From: Bog-473 sp963751335
GTDB lineage: Bacteria > Actinomycetota > Acidimicrobiia > Acidimicrobiales > RAAP-2
NCBI GenBank assembly: GCA_963751335.1
Contig: CAVVUB010000004.1
Coordinates: forward strand, 186,001 to 250,000
Length of the DNA stretch: 64,000 nt
Reading direction: 5' to 3'
Under the pieces are notes generated by a model. The model searched no databases and was not told where the DNA came from. It saw nothing but the letters and a program-made list of their open reading frames with translations. Shown in pieces: positions 45,114 to 53,766 of the stretch. The position numbers and the translations under genes were made by a program. Numbering within the stretch: position 1 is the stretch's first letter; the number at the start of each line of letters is the position of its first letter.

Positions 45114-46675
45114 CAGTGTTGTTGGCGTGTGAGTCGCTCCGGCGAGCTGCCGGCATCGGTGCGTGCGGGGGAAGGAAGCAGACGGAGCGTGTCGTCCCTT
45201 ATCGATCCGGTCGTGTTGTCGGTTTGGTCAGGGTTGACCACGACGACACCATCGAGGACAAATCCGCTGTCGGCGGCCGCCAAGACGAGTCGGGCGAGTT
45301 CGTCAGCCGTGACGAAGTTCGGAGAGATCGACAACAGGTTGATGGCATCGGACGAAGTCAGGTTTGCCGATGTACCGTCAAGGATCACGACCGTGACGAT
45401 GAGGGTAAACGGACCTTGATCGGTGTCAGCAAGCCCCATGATGTTCGGCAATCCCATATTTGCGGGCTGGGCGCCGGTGAACGCCGCTCGCAGAGGCGCC
45501 AGTGAAGTGCCGCCGGACTCAACGGGGTCGTCAAGGAGGAGCGCGGTCGGCGTCCCGGATCCCGCCGCTTGGAGCGCGAGTCGGGGACCGGTGGTCATGG
45601 CTGGTGAGTCATCGGCGAATGAGATCACGCGGACCGCTTGCGGTCGGCCCCCTCCGCCTCCGGTTGGAATGGTGCGGAGTAGGTGCCGCAAGGCCCACTC
45701 GTCGGTGGCCCGCGGTCGTTCTTCGATAAGGGCTCGCCAATCGAAGAGGGTGATGCAGCGCGGTGATTCGAGCGAAGCGATGACTGGAGCGCCTGCGACA
45801 CGAGCGATCTCATCTCGTAGACGCAACCGACGCCCGTTCTGGAGACGTATGAGCACGAACGCCGTGCTACCCAACAACCCGATCACAATCCCGATGACGC
45901 CTGCCGCTACGGGTTGTGCGTCCTTGGAGGCTGGTTGCGTGGTGGCTCTCTGCAGAATCCGAGTGGTGTTGACCGTTGACCCAGTCTCAAGTTGAGCGTT
46001 GGTGATCTGGCCGGTGACCCTGTTGAGTTCAAGCGAGACCTGGTTCTGTTCGCTCCGAAGCGTGCCCAAAAGGTCGGTGTCTTGTTGGCCGGCGCTCGAT
46101 CCCGAACCTTCAGACGCAACCCGCGCAGTAACGGTGTCGATCTGACTCTGCAAGTCGTTTATCTGTTCGGTCAGCAGGTTGGATTCGTGCTGTAAGGCTG
46201 TCACAGCGGCATGCTCAGTGCTTCCCTGCAAATTGCCGATGTAAGTGACATAGCTCGCCGCAACAGCATTGGCCAGTTTCACGGCATATGTACTGGTGCG
46301 ATCCTGAGCCTGGATCTGTAGAATCTGCCCACTGAGCGGCGTCACGGTCACGAGCTTCTTGACCCCTGATGCTTCGAGTGGCGGAGACACCTTGGCACCG
46401 GCCGCAGCCAGCACGGGTGTGCTCTTTGCAATGAGGGCGTTGGTATCGATGCTGCTCCCGGCAGCACCGGTGTTGCCAGTGTTGCCGGAGTTTCCCGCAC
46501 TCGACGGGGTTGACGGCGGAAGGAGGACCAAGGCGACGGCCGATTGCTTTGCCGGAGAAAGTACTCCGTACGCGATCCCAGCGATTCCGCAGAGGGCCGC
46601 CACGACGACGATCAGGCGCCGCCGCCGGCGGATCTCCCGGAGCGATGCGCGCAGGTTGAGAGGCTGCTCGGTCAC
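45113..46675 (-). CDS. Wzz-like polysaccharide co-polymerase with divergent cytoplasmic domain
   Basis: 520 residues. A basic N-terminus LREIRRRRRLIVVVAALCGI leads into membrane segment 1. The extracytoplasmic part carries a Gly/Asn/Ser-rich insert (NSGNTGNTGAAGSS) and a coiled coil around LLTEQINDLQSQIDTVTARV. Membrane segment 2 is VAAGVIGIVIGLLGSTAFVL. The C-terminal domain has VRVISFADDSPAMTTGPRLA, the position of a kinase P-loop but without GKS/T, and ILDGTSANLTSSDAINLLSI. This pairs with the downstream homologue, so both would sit in the same membrane complex setting chain length. GTG 46675 overlaps the regulator stop. BY-kinase activity is unlikely on sequence grounds. Confidence 0.78.
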   Translation of the reverse strand: MTEQPLNLRASLREIRRRRRLIVVVAALCGIAGIAYGVLSPAKQSAVALVLLPPSTPSSAGNSGNTGNTGAAGSSIDTNALIAKSTPVLAAAGAKVSPPLEASGVKKLVTVTPLSGQILQIQAQDRTSTYAVKLANAVAASYVTYIGNLQGSTEHAAVTALQHESNLLTEQINDLQSQIDTVTARVASEGSGSSAGQQDTDLLGTLRSEQNQVSLELNRVTGQITNAQLETGSTVNTTRILQRATTQPASKDAQPVAAGVIGIVIGLLGSTAFVLIRLQNGRRLRLRDEIARVAGAPVIASLESPRCITLFDWRALIEERPRATDEWALRHLLRTIPTGGGGGRPQAVRVISFADDSPAMTTGPRLALQAAGSGTPTALLLDDPVESGGTSLAPLRAAFTGAQPANMGLPNIMGLADTDQGPFTLIVTVVILDGTSANLTSSDAINLLSISPNFVTADELARLVLAAADSGFVLDGVVVVNPDQTDNTTGSIRDDTLRLLPSPARTDAGSSPERLTRQQH

Positions 46676-47463
46676 TGGCTGTGCACCGATGATTCGTTGT
46701 CGGTTGTCGAGTCCGTCCGCCCGGCATGCGCAGGCTCGGTGTGGTCCAAGAATACGGCGAGTTGCGCGCGATTGTTCAGGTCAAGTTTGCGGTAGAGGCG
46801 ACTCACGTAGTTGCGAACCGTTTTCTGACCCAGTTGCAGCTGAGTGGCGATCTCCGCGTTATTGGCGCCTTGCGCGATCATCCTCAGGACATCTGACTCC
46901 CGTTGGGTCAAGTGCGTAGGGCGTTCTTCACCCAGAAACCATTGGGCCGCTTCGCTGCAAAGAACCTGATCACCCAGATGGACAGAGACCACCGCGGCCT
47001 GGATCGCCTCGGGAGAGGAGTCCTTCAGGAGAACGCCTGCGGCGCCCGCGATCATCGCTGGGCGAACGCGCCAATCGGGATTGGAGGTCAAAATCAATGT
47101 CTTGGTTGTTGGGCACTCCGAAGAGAGAAGCCGCACAAGATCGATGCCGTCTGCTCGTGCGAGCTCTAGGTCTATCAAGACAACGTCGACGGATTCCGCG
47201 ATACAGAGGCCCAGCAGTTCCGGCTCACCTTGGGAGACCTCGATGACATGCATGCGATCGTCCTCGCCGAGAAGCCGAGCCAATCCCAGACCGAAGAGCC
47301 GTTCAGCGACCACGAGGACAACGGATATTTTTTTTCCAGCGACCGAAGGCCTATTTCGTTCTAAGGGCTGGGATAGGTCGCTGTTGAGCACTGAGTTCGG
47401 GCCCCTAGGCAGTAATCGAGACGAGTTGACGAGCCCGGTTTCGGCGACTGACGTGTCGCTCAA
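46672..47463 (-). CDS. NarL/LuxR-type response regulator with degenerate acidic pocket
   Basis: 263 residues. An N-terminal tail of about 43 residues precedes a receiver domain KKISVVLVVAERLFGLGLAR. Here the usual Asp-Asp pair after strand 1 is replaced by Val-Ala, while the phosphoacceptor Asp (VDVVLIDLELARADGIDLV), Thr (TLILTSNPD) and Lys (GVLLKDSSPEAI) remain. The C-terminal LuxR helix-turn-helix is LTQRESDVLRMIAQGANNAE and IATQLQLGQKTVRNYVSRLY. It overlaps the first Wzz-like gene (GTGA) and so heads the polysaccharide operon. It may act without phosphorylation. No cognate kinase is adjacent. Confidence 0.85.
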   Translation of the reverse strand: MSDTSVAETGLVNSSRLLPRGPNSVLNSDLSQPLERNRPSVAGKKISVVLVVAERLFGLGLARLLGEDDRMHVIEVSQGEPELLGLCIAESVDVVLIDLELARADGIDLVRLLSSECPTTKTLILTSNPDWRVRPAMIAGAAGVLLKDSSPEAIQAAVVSVHLGDQVLCSEAAQWFLGEERPTHLTQRESDVLRMIAQGANNAEIATQLQLGQKTVRNYVSRLYRKLDLNNRAQLAVFLDHTEPAHAGRTDSTTDNESSVHSQ

Positions 47464-47769
47464 CGGCGCTCTCTGAGTTGACGGTTAGACAGAGGCCGGA
47501 AGGTGGCGGGTGATACGCGGGGAGTGGGACGTTTGCCCATCGACGAGAGGACTGTCCCCGTGACCAGGAATTCGTCGTTCATGGGGCCGGCAGGCCGACC
47601 GGACGATTCGAATCAGTCGGTCGGCTGGCGTAGGCGTGACGAGAGCGACCTCCCGATCCGAACTTCAATCTCTGTATCTCTGGAAGGGCGACGGGCTCTA
47701 ACCAATGCGGCGTTCCTCACCACGGCACGTCGCCCCAAAACCCCACCTCAATGACTTGTACCCAGGCTA

Positions 47770-47786
47770 GCGAGCGTCCTGCTCGC
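47770..47786. promoter_or_regulatory. hairpin in the leader between the divergent regulator and flippase genes
   Basis: GCGAGC (47770-47775) and GCTCGC (47781-47786) form a perfect 6-base stem with a five-base loop, 24 bases before the flippase start. The 346-base region 47464-47809 is the divergent promoter region of the locus. I see no convincing gene in it. Confidence 0.35.
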
Positions 47787-47809
47787 GACGACCGAGACAG
47801 GTAACCCGT

Positions 47810-49183
47810 ATGTCTCTCAAGCTGCTCACAGGTCGGTTGCCTGTTCGCGGGAGCGCTGCGAATCGCGCCACCACCACGATGATGGATCAGGGCGTGGCAT
47901 CGGCATCCAATTTCATTGTGGGAATCGTCGTCGCGCGAATCAGCGGCCCCACCGGTCTTGGTGCCTACGCTCTGGCTTTCACTGTCTGGGTCCTGTTGAC
48001 GATGCAGTACCGGGCCATGATCACCGAACCGATGGTGATCCTGGGGGATATGCGTCGGGACGACAGTGACGAGATAGTTCGGCAGGGTGTCGCCGGCGTC
48101 GTAATTTTTGGCGTGGTGGCAGCGTGCGTGGTTGCCGCGGGCGGCATGACGTGTCTCCTCGTCGGCCAACACACATTCGGAGTGGGTCTCCTTGCATTGG
48201 CTCCGTGGGTGTTGGTGCTCGAATTGCAGGATTACTGGCGCCAGATCGGCTTCATGCAGGGAACGCCAAAGAAGTCTCTTCACAACGACCTCGTGTTCAA
48301 CGCGTTCCAGGCAATGGCGTTCGGGGCAATCTTCCTCTTTCACCTGCATTCCGTGTTCGCCGTCATCTCAGCCTGGGGCGTCGGGGCTGCAGCCGCCGCA
48401 CTCTTTGGGTTCTGGCAATTCAAGATACGCCCGACCTTCCGCGGGGGAGGTGCGTTTCTTCGTTCACGCTGGCCGACGAGCCGGTGGCTGGCCAGTGAAC
48501 GCACGGCGAACTGGGGGGCGCAACAGCTCTATCTCATCGTGGCTGGTGCACTGCTGGGCCCAGCGGCGCTCGGCGGACTAAAGGCGGCGCAAGCACTGGT
48601 CTCCGGACCGACGAATGTGGTCTTGAATGGCAGTGGAAGCTTCGGTCTGCCTGAAGCAAGTCGACACTTCGCCGAGCGCGGCTGGGTCGGTATGGCGAGA
48701 GTGACCCGCATCGTGACCGGGGCGGTGGTGCTGGCTGCAGCCGTATGCGGCGTCGTAGTCCTGCTATTCGCACCAACGCTCATCAGATTGCTGTACGGCC
48801 CCGAGTTCGTGGCGTACGCAGGCTGTGCACGGATCTTCGCAGTCTCTGTCACGATCTACGCATTTTCCATGGCGCCGATTCTCAACCTGACCACCACACG
48901 CCAGGTCCGACCGCTCTTCATGCTGCAACTGGTCAGACTGGCCTTCTCGGTGTCTGCCGTCTGTGTGTTGGCCTCCGCATTTGGCGTGACAGGAGCTGCA
49001 GCCGCAGATCTGCTGACATCGAGCGTCACGCTGACGGCGATGCTGTTACTGCAGTCCCGGGTTCGCCGAACGTTTCATGAGACGCATTCTCAGCCTGTCG
49101 GTCGAGGCGGCGCCAGCCTTGAGGCTGTTCGGCGACGACTCGTGAGACCGGCCAGGACTCCCGAGTCTTCAACAACTCCGTAG
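47810..49183 (+). CDS. polysaccharide flippase (Wzx / MOP superfamily)
   Basis: 457 residues with about 12 predicted membrane segments. The beginning TTTMMDQGVASASNFIVGIV, then VARISGPTGLGAYALAFTVW, is the standard start of oligosaccharide-flippase proteins, and LYLIVAGALLGPAALGGLKA with AQALVSGPTNVVLNGSGSFG in the second half completes the pattern. It would move undecaprenyl-pyrophosphate-linked repeat units across the plasma membrane. The C-terminal tail beyond residue 425 is soluble and Arg-rich. It is transcribed away from the regulator/Wzz/Wzy operon and toward the triplicated secreted protein; a 1-kb gap separates it from that gene. Confidence 0.85.
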   Translation: MSLKLLTGRLPVRGSAANRATTTMMDQGVASASNFIVGIVVARISGPTGLGAYALAFTVWVLLTMQYRAMITEPMVILGDMRRDDSDEIVRQGVAGVVIFGVVAACVVAAGGMTCLLVGQHTFGVGLLALAPWVLVLELQDYWRQIGFMQGTPKKSLHNDLVFNAFQAMAFGAIFLFHLHSVFAVISAWGVGAAAAALFGFWQFKIRPTFRGGGAFLRSRWPTSRWLASERTANWGAQQLYLIVAGALLGPAALGGLKAAQALVSGPTNVVLNGSGSFGLPEASRHFAERGWVGMARVTRIVTGAVVLAAAVCGVVVLLFAPTLIRLLYGPEFVAYAGCARIFAVSVTIYAFSMAPILNLTTTRQVRPLFMLQLVRLAFSVSAVCVLASAFGVTGAAAADLLTSSVTLTAMLLLQSRVRRTFHETHSQPVGRGGASLEAVRRRLVRPARTPESSTTP

Positions 49184-50220
49184 GTGGCGTCGGCGTCGAG
49201 GCTCTTCGCGACAGCATCTTTGTGAATGGCTGGTCCATCGACAACCTTGCCTCGATGCAGTCGCGCACGATGCGGCGTTCCGGGTGAGGCACCACCTGGT
49301 GATCCTGTGGCGCAGGAGGGGACCCGAACGAGCGAGATGTGATGTCATCTCCCAGAGGAGAGGCCGACGTTGGATTCGAGCTCAGGCTCTCAGGAACGCG
49401 CTTTGGCAGCTCGCAGCGAATTCGGTGAAAGAGTCGTCCCCTTACATGGAACCCCAGTCGCGTGCTACAACTCGGTAGTGACAGGAGGCGTGATTATCGA
49501 AGGTTGGAGCTGTCTCCCGGTGATGCACGAGGGATCGCCCGATCTGAGGATCATCCCCAGACGCGACGACCACCGCATCAATCTTTGAGGTCCTACTAAA
49601 CGAGAAGAGGCGGCGGACGCCACGAACACCACGGGCGCGGGCGGACTCGTGCGAAAGAACCTGGAGTCCGACGCTGGAAGAGACCCTGGTGTTCTGTCGC
49701 CCGCTCCGATGCCCGTTGCGGCAGGTTGACCCGGCTGTCCGTGCGCTCCCCGTAGGCCCGGCAGCGCAAGTCGACGTCGGCGTCCATCCGGCCTCCGCGG
49801 GTTTGACACTCGGCAACGACCGCCACCGAGCCAGTGAGATGCACCTTCTTGCGCGGCCTATCGGCCGGCTACACCACGAATCGCAGTTCGCGCGTGCACT
49901 TGATGCGTGAATGTTTCAGTAGCGGCGCTATCGTCTTGGTGGCCGATGTCTCAGGGGTTCTGCTCCGACAAATGGATAGACCGCATTGGTGCACCCTCCT
50001 CATGGGTTACGCGTGGCAAGACGCACATCGACTCCGGGTGATTACACCCCGGTTGACTCTGGTCGCCATTCGGATCAATGTGTTCGTTGAACTCAGCTGA
50101 CTCTGAGTTTGCGGGTTTCGATGTCCGGTGGGTCGATCTCAGTGATGAACCCTGAGAGAAAACGGCCGCGGGCGATGCCGCCAGAGAAAGGTCGATCTCA
50201 ACGAGGGAGAGTGATATCGA
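49184..50220. other. gene-poor 1-kb stretch with possible coding remnants
   Basis: No open frame here has a convincing start, composition and length. On the plus strand about 49370-49588 ends in TGGVIIEGWSCLPVMHEGSP and IIPRRDDHRINL. On the minus strand 49596-49844 begins MHLTGSVAVVAECQTRGG and RMDADVDLRCRAYGERTD with moderate coding bias. Neither is recognised, and both may be decay products. The last 130 bases form the leader of the next gene. Confidence 0.4.
50090..50200 (+). promoter_or_regulatory. structured leader of the triplicated secreted protein gene
   Basis: AACTCAG (50090-50096) pairs with CTGAGTT (50103-50109) around a six-base loop. An 11-base direct repeat GGTCGATCTCA occurs at 50131-50141 and 50190-50200. 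The start at 50221 has its own site GAGGGAG. The arrangement suggests a regulated 5' leader, and no known riboswitch consensus was recognised. Confidence 0.35.
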
Positions 50221-51471
50221 ATGAACTCTGCGTTCAGAGTCCACGCGCGCGGACGTACGGGATTGATTCTGTCGCTTGCCCTGTTGGTGGCCGCACTCGC
50301 AGCGTCGGTGCTCGGGCTGGGTCCGGCTTCAGCTACTGGGGCGCCATCGATCGCCGGCGTAACACTTCGCGGGACGGTCTCAGCTCCGAGCATAACTGTG
50401 CGAGGAACGAACTTTGGGACGATTGCCGGACTCGGATCTCCCAGCTCGTCCTGCGGGACGGGCTCCGACTACGGCAACAATTTCCTATTCGCTGACAGCA
50501 CCGACGGCTGGAATGCGGGAGAAGGGACCCCCGATTACGACTGCATCGGGGTAATTGTCCAGTCATACTCGGCCACAAAAGTCGTCTTTGGTTTCGGATC
50601 GCAGTACGGCACCTATCCCATCGGATCAGGAGTCGCGCTGCTCAGCTCGGGTGATCATTTCACCATGACTCTCCTAGGAGCGTCATTTTCTGGAACGGCC
50701 AAGTACAAGACTTCTTCGACTCCGTGCACTCCATCCATCACCTCTGTGGGCACGTTTCAGGCACAGGCCTCTCAATCGGTCGAGATCCTCGGATCGTGCT
50801 TTGGGACAGGCCCAGCGCTAAATGCTTCCGACACCTTCAACTTGATGATCTCGGATCGGTCGGCGACGGTTCCGTGGTCTGCATGCAATCTCGGGGTAAG
50901 CGACGGCATTACCTGCAGCGTTTCTTCCTGGACCAACGATGAGATCACGTTCACCGGATTCAACGGCGTGTACGGCACTGTTCGCCATCGGCTCAAGGCA
51001 GGAGACGAGCTCATTGTCGCGGTCTGGAATCCGCAAACGCTTGTCGGCCCGACGACCTTTCAGACGAGTGCCGTGGGCACCTCCTCACGCCCACACCCGC
51101 CACTGTGCGTCCCCGACATCACGTCTGTTGGAACCTTCCAGGCCGGTGCCACTCAGAATGTCGACATTGATGGAAGCTGTTTGGGGAGTCAATCGCCCTA
51201 CAACGATTCGAATAACCTCGACCTCTACATTCAGGACAGTTCGACCTCCCCCGTCGCGTGGTCTGCCTGCAACGGCGGCGAGGTCGCCGATATCGTCAGC
51301 TGCACGGTCTCATCATGGACCGACAATCAGATCGTGCTGACCGGTTTCGGGCCGGAATACGGTGAGGACGGCTTCGTATTCACGCCTGGAGACCAGATTA
51401 TCGTTGCGGTGTGGAACCCTCAGACAAGTGTTGGTCCCGGCACGTTCATCGGGGCCGTCGGGACGAGCTGA
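50221..51471 (+). CDS. secreted protein with three tandem IPT/TIG-like domains
   Basis: 416 residues. A signal peptide ends near GPASATGAP (about residue 40). Three tandem beta-rich units of about 120 residues follow. Each has a PSITSVGTFQAxA-type strand, a central VEILGSCFGTG or VDIDGSCLGSQ turn with Cys, a CNxGxxxxIxCSVSSWTxxEIxFTGF segment with paired cysteines, and a closing IVAVWNPQTxVGPxTF. The first unit (about 43-160) is more divergent. IPT/TIG-like immunoglobulin folds mediate adhesion or act as linkers in surface proteins. No catalytic motif or sortase signal is present. The location beside the flippase and the lower GC suggest it is part of the surface-polysaccharide island. Confidence 0.7.
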   Translation: MNSAFRVHARGRTGLILSLALLVAALAASVLGLGPASATGAPSIAGVTLRGTVSAPSITVRGTNFGTIAGLGSPSSSCGTGSDYGNNFLFADSTDGWNAGEGTPDYDCIGVIVQSYSATKVVFGFGSQYGTYPIGSGVALLSSGDHFTMTLLGASFSGTAKYKTSSTPCTPSITSVGTFQAQASQSVEILGSCFGTGPALNASDTFNLMISDRSATVPWSACNLGVSDGITCSVSSWTNDEITFTGFNGVYGTVRHRLKAGDELIVAVWNPQTLVGPTTFQTSAVGTSSRPHPPLCVPDITSVGTFQAGATQNVDIDGSCLGSQSPYNDSNNLDLYIQDSSTSPVAWSACNGGEVADIVSCTVSSWTDNQIVLTGFGPEYGEDGFVFTPGDQIIVAVWNPQTSVGPGTFIGAVGTS

Positions 51472-51966
51472 ACGGCAAGCTTGGACCTACGAATGTTTCT
51501 CAGGTTTGAGTGAGGACGTGGTTCGGTGCCGCAGACGGACCATCGCCGCACGAGTCGAGGGCGAAGGCGCTTTGCGACCTCGGCTGTCTCGTCGTCGAGG
51601 AACAGATAACCGACATGTAGGCCGGAGTTGTCCCGGGTGGCGAAAGGGGGCTCGAGCGGCTCAACCGCACCCGACCAGGAGTCACCCACGCCAGGAGCGT
51701 CCAGCTGAACGGCCATGGATGCCCCGCCGCGTTCGATCAACAAGTAGACACCCTGGCCCACCACCAGAGCAGGACGTCGGCGCCGATCCCGTCAACCCTG
51801 TAGGCAGGTACGAGGCCCGGCCGACGTTGCGATGGGTGACGCTCAACTCGTTGAACCTCTCTATAGCGGAGATGCCCGCAAGGAAGTAGTTCTGGAGGTG
51901 GTCGGCTTCGTCGTCAGAATCCGATGAACCGTTCTCGTTCTCGTGGCGGGGGTTCAGGACTATCAT
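51445..51966 (-). pseudogene. broken hypothetical coding remnant
   Basis: Two overlapping minus-strand frames read as one interrupted protein. From 51966 the first gives SDDEADHLQNYFLAGISAIE, RFNELSVTHRNVGRASYLP and then loses sense near 51785. A second frame continues YLLIERGGASMAVQLDAPGV and HVGYLFLDDETAEVAKRLRP. I do not recognise the family. The break and the loss of a start suggest decay. Confidence 0.35.
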
Positions 51967-51999
51967 GCACCCTTCGGCTTCCAGACCAGACGTTACTGC

Positions 52000-52206
52000 T
52001 GGTCACGGAGCCTGCACTCTGCAGCCGCCCAGGCGCTGCACTACTCAATTTCTCCTGGACCTTGCCGACGAAGAGCACCCCTTCGTCGCCATCGAAGTCG
52101 GCCAGGTAGGAGTGGGCGACGTCGTCTTTGATGCATCCGGTCGATGGATTCGACCTCGAGGGTGACGTGGCCGTCGAGAACGTCGGCCACCGAACGGGCT
52201 ACGGTC
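52000..52206 (-). pseudogene. internally deleted remnant of a larger conserved hypothetical protein
   Basis: From about ATG 52206 the sequence reads TVARSVADVLDGHVTLEVES and IDRM, then after a frame jump KDDVAHSYLADFDGDEGVLF and VGKVQEKL. From memory these are an N-terminal and a mid-protein motif of a widespread uncharacterised family in which they are normally separated by roughly 70-90 residues, so an internal deletion is implied. No intact copy is in the window. Confidence 0.4.
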
Positions 52207-52467
52207 ATCTTCGGGTTCCGGTCGACATCGCCCTCACAGTCGGGCAACCAACCCCTTCGTGCGGTTCAAGGCCAAGCCCCAGTGGCCCCCACCTAGGCTC
52301 GGTCCGAGCCCCCACTCACGTCAACTGGCCGTCATTGAGTTCCCGGGGGCTTTGCCCCAGCCCTTCGCCTGCTGTGACCGAGGTGCGAGTGGCGCGAACG
52401 CCGATTCGTCGGGCTGGGGCGAAGCCCCGTTAGGTGTGGATTGGGGTGCCGGATCTCCTTCCGACGC

Positions 52468-53766
52468 TTATGGCAGACCACGCGATGAGCCGACGCCCGC
52501 CTCCTCTTGTTGACCACCCTGACTGCGGGGTGTGCGGGATTGTGTGTCGCGAGAAGCGGACAGAGATCGGACCGTCTTCTTGCTACGGAGCCGATGCATG
52601 ACGCGGGGTGCCGTGAAATGCGTGCCCGCGACGAAGCGCATGAGTGGGCCCAGACTTGGAGCGGCCAAAGCGCCGGTGAAGAAAAGGCCGGACACGTTGG
52701 ACTCAAGGTGGTGATCGAGAATGGGGGCACCAGCAAACACTTTGAGATCTGCGCGCAGAGAGGGCGTGAGATACTCAAGGCGGGTCAAGTCGAAGCGAAA
52801 CCCCGTTCCGGCAATGACGTGATCTGCCGTCTCGGTAACTGCGGCACCCGTGGCATCGCTCAGGCGAAGCTGGACGCGATCGCCCGCGGCCGAGCTTTCA
52901 AGGACATGGTGGCCGAAGAGCAGCGGCACCTTGCCTTCGACTCGCTCGCGCAGCCACCAGGCGCCAGCGGGGCCAAGGAAGCCCAAGCTCTTCTCGACCC
53001 GCATGTCCTTCGGCAGGTGCCTGAATACATCGGGCAACCGGTCATAGGCCCAGCAGGTCCACCCTTCGCACAGCCGGACGACCGGCCTCCGGAACTGTTG
53101 CAGTCTGGTCGGACTGTCGGGGTTCGGGGTCGGCCAGGACACGCTGCTGTCACGGACGATCATCTTGACCGATGTTCCCTGCTCAAGGAGCAGGGCCGAG
53201 GTCTCGAGGGCTGACGAGCCCCCTCCGACGACCACGACCTCCTTGCCGCGGAATTGTTCCAGGTTCGAATGTGCCGACGAGTGGGAAAGGAGTCCCGGCG
53301 GTAGTCCCGACAGCTCTGGCGGCACGTAGGCGAACGGAATAATGCCAGTGGCGATAACGACCTTGTTCGCACGTATCGACTCGTCATTGGCGGTACGGAT
53401 CAAGAAGCCACCGGTTGATTCTCTCGACAGCGAAACCACTTCGGTTTCGTCAATGTCAGGAACGAGTTTGTCTGCGAACCAGGTTCCGTAGTTGATGAAT
53501 TGCTCCCGTGAAAGAGGGATAACCCGCTCGGGATAAACCTCGTCGGCCTGGCTGCAGTAGTCGCGGGCCAAGAAGCCGGAGCGCGGAGCCGAAAGGTCGG
53601 ATGCGTATGGTTCGGATTTCAAACGCATTCCGGCAGGCATGTTGAATCGCCATGCACCCATCGGGCGACCGAACGCCCGGTATTCGACTCCCGCTTGCCG
53701 TAGATGGGCGGCCACTGAGAGTCCATTTGGTCCAACTCCGATTACTGCCACGTCAGTGCTGGTCAA
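52468..53766 (-). CDS. FAD/NAD(P)-dependent monooxygenase-like flavoprotein (lysine/ornithine N-hydroxylase type)
   Basis: 432 residues. TSTDVAVIGVGPNGLSVAAH is the FAD motif (GxGPxG), VVIATGIIPFAYVP an ATG(G/I) dinucleotide motif, and KEVVVVGGGSSALETSALLL the NADPH motif; DHVIAGTGFRFDLTRL lies toward the C-terminus. The order FAD, ATG, NADPH resembles SidA/IucD-type N-monooxygenases and related flavoproteins. The last 30 residues are polar and probably disordered. ATG 53766 overlaps the ATP-grasp stop (ATGA), so the pair is co-translated. In this context it may hydroxylate an amine on a polysaccharide or peptide-like substituent; this is inference. Confidence 0.78.
   Translation of the reverse strand: MTSTDVAVIGVGPNGLSVAAHLRQAGVEYRAFGRPMGAWRFNMPAGMRLKSEPYASDLSAPRSGFLARDYCSQADEVYPERVIPLSREQFINYGTWFADKLVPDIDETEVVSLSRESTGGFLIRTANDESIRANKVVIATGIIPFAYVPPELSGLPPGLLSHSSAHSNLEQFRGKEVVVVGGGSSALETSALLLEQGTSVKMIVRDSSVSWPTPNPDSPTRLQQFRRPVVRLCEGWTCWAYDRLPDVFRHLPKDMRVEKSLGFLGPAGAWWLRERVEGKVPLLFGHHVLESSAAGDRVQLRLSDATGAAVTETADHVIAGTGFRFDLTRLEYLTPSLRADLKVFAGAPILDHHLESNVSGLFFTGALAAPSLGPLMRFVAGTHFTAPRVMHRLRSKKTVRSLSASRDTQSRTPRSQGGQQEEAGVGSSRGLP

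Noticed and set aside
47503..47754. 83-codon plus-strand gene in the divergent promoter region
   Set aside because: No ribosome-binding site, no domain and composition unlike neighbours; the region is better explained as regulatory.
50090..50200. TPP or cyclic-di-GMP riboswitch
   Set aside because: A CTGAGAG box occurs but the other conserved bases of both classes are missing.
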